From Polychytrium aggregatum (lineage: Eukaryota > Chytridiomycota > Chytridiomycetes > Polychytriales), in assembly GCF_025602895.1 (NCBI RefSeq), contig NW_026516511.1, positions 1 through 28,184 on the forward strand: a DNA stretch of 28,184 nt. Reading direction: 5' to 3'. Positions within the stretch are counted from its first letter, which is position 1; each line of letters starts with the position of its first letter. The notes under the pieces are model-generated. The model was not told the DNA's origin and ran no database searches. It saw nothing but the letters and a program-made list of their open reading frames with translations. Positions 25,074 to 28,184 of the stretch are shown piece by piece. Position numbers and translations under genes: made by a program.

Positions 25074-27462
25074 TCACACCATGGAGACGCCGTAGATGAT
25101 CAAGCTGCGGTCGTCGCTGACACTGGCGAGTCGGGAGCCATCGTCGTTGTAGGTCACGCTCCAGACCTGTGAAGAGAGCGGGTTCGCACCATGGCGTCAA
25201 ATGGTGCTGATGAGCACACCAGTCCATCGCGGAAACGGCAGCGCAAGTCCCGTACCTGATCGGTGTGGTCGTCGAAGGTGTGGACGCATTGGCGGCTGCT
25301 GAGCTCCCAGATCTTGACACGTTTGTCGCTGGAGCTGGAGGTGTATCAAGACAAACAGGGACATGGTTGAGATGATGCGCAATGACCTTGCCCAGCCGCG
25401 GGAAGCCAAGAACCTCCAGCTACTCCAGATTGACTTGGATTCGCAACAACCCAAAGCCGCGCGTGGCTGCTGCTCGATGGGCAAGAGACGTAGGCCAGCT
25501 GCTCACCCAGTGGCAAAGTGAGTAGTTGTGGGGCTGAAGGCCACCGACAACACCCAAGACGAGTGGCCCATCAGACTTGCCAGGCAGTTTGCGTGGTGAC
25601 TTGAACGAGGATCGTCACGGAGTACATATGTATGGAAAGGACGTGTCGGTGTGAGCGCCGTGTCGTTCCATGGGCTGCGGTTACATGAGCCATCAAATCC
25701 GCCGAAAGCAAAGGCCAACATACACGTCGTAAATGTTGATCCGTTTGTCATCCGAACCAGAGACCAGCAGAGACGAATCGGGCGAAAAGACGAGAGATCG
25801 AACTGCCATGGAATGACCTATCACAAATGGGCAAATGGGCAGACCAAGCAGATGGAGCACTCTGGGTCAGTAAATGGAGCGCTACAGGCCATCAGAGCGG
25901 CCAGGACCGTCACCGAGATCGCTCGAGTCCTCTCGCACTCGTCGGGCGCTGGCTTCAGTACGAATATCGCCGAAGAAACGATGCGAGCAAACCGTGGCAG
26001 ACCTGGCAGACTGTGCAGAAGCTTTCCAGTGGGAACATCAAAGATGTGGATTGATCCGTTCTCAGCTCCACTAGCGAGATATAACCCATTGGGACTCTAT
26101 CCAGCATTGGGTTGGCCAAGGGATGCATGGTGGTAAGCAAGGAAAGGTCGATGAGCCGCATGCACAGCATTCGGCGATCTGTTAGGACTGGGCCGTGAAG
26201 ACGTCGGCGATCGTCTCGCGCGCATAGCCTTGACGATGGCTGGCACTTACGTAGGCAATCGACATGACAAAACTTGCCCTTGGTTTCCATGACGCGGTCC
26301 TTTTCGCCTGTCTCGACGGTCCAAATATTGACGTTGCCCGCATACGAGCCCGTTGCGATCTGCCGCCCATCCGGCGAAAACGTCACCGACCAAGCCTCGA
26401 CTGAAGGATCCGGGAATTGAGTCAATTGCGGAGGCGACCGCAGTGTGAGCGGCGAGCTAATGCAGATTGTGTGTGCCGCGAAATCGGTCCCGCGAGCCAA
26501 GAGAGTGGATGCTGCACAAAGCAGCGGACCAGATCAATACCAACCCGGTCCAGGATCGATCGTGCGGATGAGCGAATGACTCGAGACGTCCCAGATCTTG
26601 ATTTGGCTGTCCAGCGAGGTGGAGGCCGCAACTATGACGATCAGAAACGGAGCCAGCGGCGGATGAGCGAGGACGACGAGCAAGCTTCCGATAACACCAC
26701 CCGTGCAGTCGATATTCCGCCTGAACGTCGACGTTCGCATCTATGCAACACCTACTCATGCCCGACGGGCTGACATCGACGGCCACAACGCCGAGCTGAT
26801 GGCCTTCGAGCGTGTACGATGAGTTGCCGGACTCGGCATGCCTGCGGCACAACAGATGAGAGTTTGAGTGCAGTCAGATATAAGCCCGCGCTGTACTGGT
26901 GGAGATCTTCAACGCCGTAAGGATCTGATGCAGACAGCGGCACGGAGATCTGTGCAGTCCGATCGGCATTGGGAGTGGCAACAGCAGAGGCACCAACCAG
27001 ACTTTGACCAGATCATCGACACTGCCCGTCAGGATGCGGTTGCCGCGTTTGGTCCAGGCGACGCTCCAGATGCCGTCCTCATGGGCTGATGACGTCGGGT
27101 CGATCGGCGCCGTTCGTGAATAGAGTAACGCCAGGTTAAGGTCGGCGGCCTGAAAAGACGATCGTTGTGGGGCGCCGAATGACTGCCATCGAGACGATGC
27201 CAATGTTGGGCTGAGCAAACAACGTACCGTCCTTGATGTGGTGCAGGGTTTGATACTGGAGAGCGGTTGGGTGTGAGCATTAGCGTCGCCCAGCGCCGAT
27301 TCCGCCCCTTGGCCCGATGCTCTCGTTGGCATCGCTCGTGCATCGTGTCTGTTGGCATGGGCCGACACTCAGCAGGACAGTCGATCGCGGAAGTCGCTTG
27401 GTGGCCTGGCGACAGGCGCGAGCCATGCAAGCGTCTGCGACGAGACCAATGTATCATACCAT
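25074..27462 (-). CDS. SKI8: SKI8/WDR61-type WD40 protein, with an apparent +1 frameshift
   Basis: Orthologue of WDR61/Ski8, the WD40 subunit of the Ski complex (exosome-dependent mRNA decay) and of the animal Paf1 complex; fungal members also act in meiotic recombination. Exons: 27462-27460 (ATG only, tentative), 27255-27228, 27085-26998, 26841-26756, 26631-26545, 26400-26251, 26096-26003, 25817-25724, 25599-25507, 25334-25256, 25166-25074. About 297 residues once the shift is allowed for; human WDR61 has 305. Family signatures are [82 protein letters not shown] and [10 protein letters not shown]. In exon 6 the frame changes at a TTTT run (26269-26272): GKF is in one frame and VMSIAY in the next, as if one T were extra. 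Two 5' splice sites are GTTGGT. The start is the least certain part. Confidence 0.88.
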
Positions 27463-27642
27463 TGTCGATGGGAGAGAGTCTCGGATTGAAGCGGCCGATC
27501 CGTGATGTTCGTTGATCCGGCAAAGAGGAGAGAGGAGGGCACAATGGCCCAGGAAAGCGATCATCAAGGGCACGCCGGTTCGAGCCACCCATCCATCCCG
27601 GGTCTGTCTCGGTGGCGCTTTCGTTTCCCTGTCCGCACCACA

Positions 27643-27675
27643 GAGCCCAAGAGCCCAAGAGCCCAAGAGCCAAGA
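27643..27675 (+). repeat. 8-bp tandem repeat GAGCCCAA, about four units
   Basis: Three perfect GAGCCCAA units and one degenerate unit, directly in tandem, in the SKI8 upstream region. No function is visible. Confidence 0.75.
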
Positions 27676-28122
27676 CCACCCCCCGGGTGCAAAAGCAGAA
27701 CTCGCGGACCCAGGACAAGCAGAGCCACGCTGCTGGAAGTGTTGGTTCGCTCGCAGTCCTCTCCCTCCCATGAGCACCAATGGTCCTGGAACGCGCTCGG
27801 TCTCGCTTCGGCCCATCCACAGCCCACAATCCAGACGACACAACGGGACACGCCAGCCAGGATGCAAGGAGGACAGATGAATATTTATCGCTGGATGAAA
27901 TGGGAAAGCAGAAACACAAAACTGCGAGCAGAACCGAGCCTGTCGACCCACAAATCACAGCGCTGTCGCAGCAACGCGCGAGGTGTTGTCGAGGGTGGTG
28001 GGGTGGAATGGACACATGGAGGGCGGGGGCGCATTGGCTTGGAAGCACGGACGGCCCCTACATCAAGAGCGACAGAATAGGAGCGCGGCTGGGTTTCGGG
28101 GGGAGAGTTGGGCAATCGGGAA

Positions 28123-28132
28123 GCTTAAATAC
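28123..28132 (-). promoter_or_regulatory. TATA-like element upstream of SKI8
   Basis: The minus strand reads AGTATTTAAGCTT. It resembles a TATA box but lies about 660 bases from the proposed SKI8 ATG, so it would imply a long or spliced leader, or may belong to nothing. Confidence 0.2.
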
Positions 28133-28184
28133 TGAAAGCAGAAGAGGCAGATGGGTCAGCGCGCGGCGTCGATGCTGGTTGAGC

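Larger units (their letters stand above)
27463..28184. other. Upstream region of SKI8, no gene recognised
   Basis: About 720 bases to the window edge. Open frames on both strands are low-complexity and lack domains. The region probably holds the SKI8 promoter and 5' leader, possibly with an upstream gene beyond the window. A GAGCCCAA repeat and a TATA-like site are listed separately. Confidence 0.5.

Noticed and set aside
27575..27600. B-box-like GGTTCGAGCC
   Set aside because: No A box at the right distance and no pairing acceptor stem on either strand.

Overview
The window reads as a GC-rich, intron-rich fungal nuclear genome segment. The strongest evidence is a five-domain AROM (ARO1-type) protein, a fungal-style AMP deaminase and a SKI8/WDR61 orthologue, all with GT-AG introns. 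The introns that could be placed are mostly 72-380 nt, longer than in yeasts or most basidiomycetes. That favours an early-diverging, possibly zoosporic (chytrid-like) fungus, but this is inference and no species is claimed. Exon coordinates were built by hand from splice signals, reading phase and family conservation; in every model except SKI8 the phases close exactly.

Layout: 1-260 is one copy of a dispersed repeat. 934-4200 (-) is an alpha-arrestin carrying two SH3 domains. 4201-7462 is non-coding DNA with minisatellites. 7463-10619 (-) is a second alpha-arrestin without SH3 domains. 10620-12889 is a long divergent intergenic region with several unrelated minisatellites. 12890-18134 (+) is ARO1. 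Converging on it, 18483-23395 (-) is AMP deaminase with at least 14 exons. The second repeat copy lies at about 23626-24000, in the AMP deaminase 5' region. 24059-24794 (-) is a four-EF-hand protein. 25074-27462 (-) is SKI8/WDR61, which has an apparent +1 frameshift in a four-T run. 27463-28184 has no gene that can be supported.

The two arrestins are a same-strand tandem pair. They share three intron positions and phases, a single PPxY motif each, and a 59-residue C-terminal module (35/59 identical, no gaps). That module looks like two tandem SHOCT-like helical hairpins and is the best candidate here for an undescribed protein architecture: an arrestin fold that could recruit an Rsp5/NEDD4-type ligase through PPxY, bind partners through SH3 domains in one paralogue, and oligomerise through the C-terminal module. 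The other genes are housekeeping: aromatic amino acid synthesis, purine balance, calcium binding, and mRNA decay or transcription elongation. They show no common pathway.
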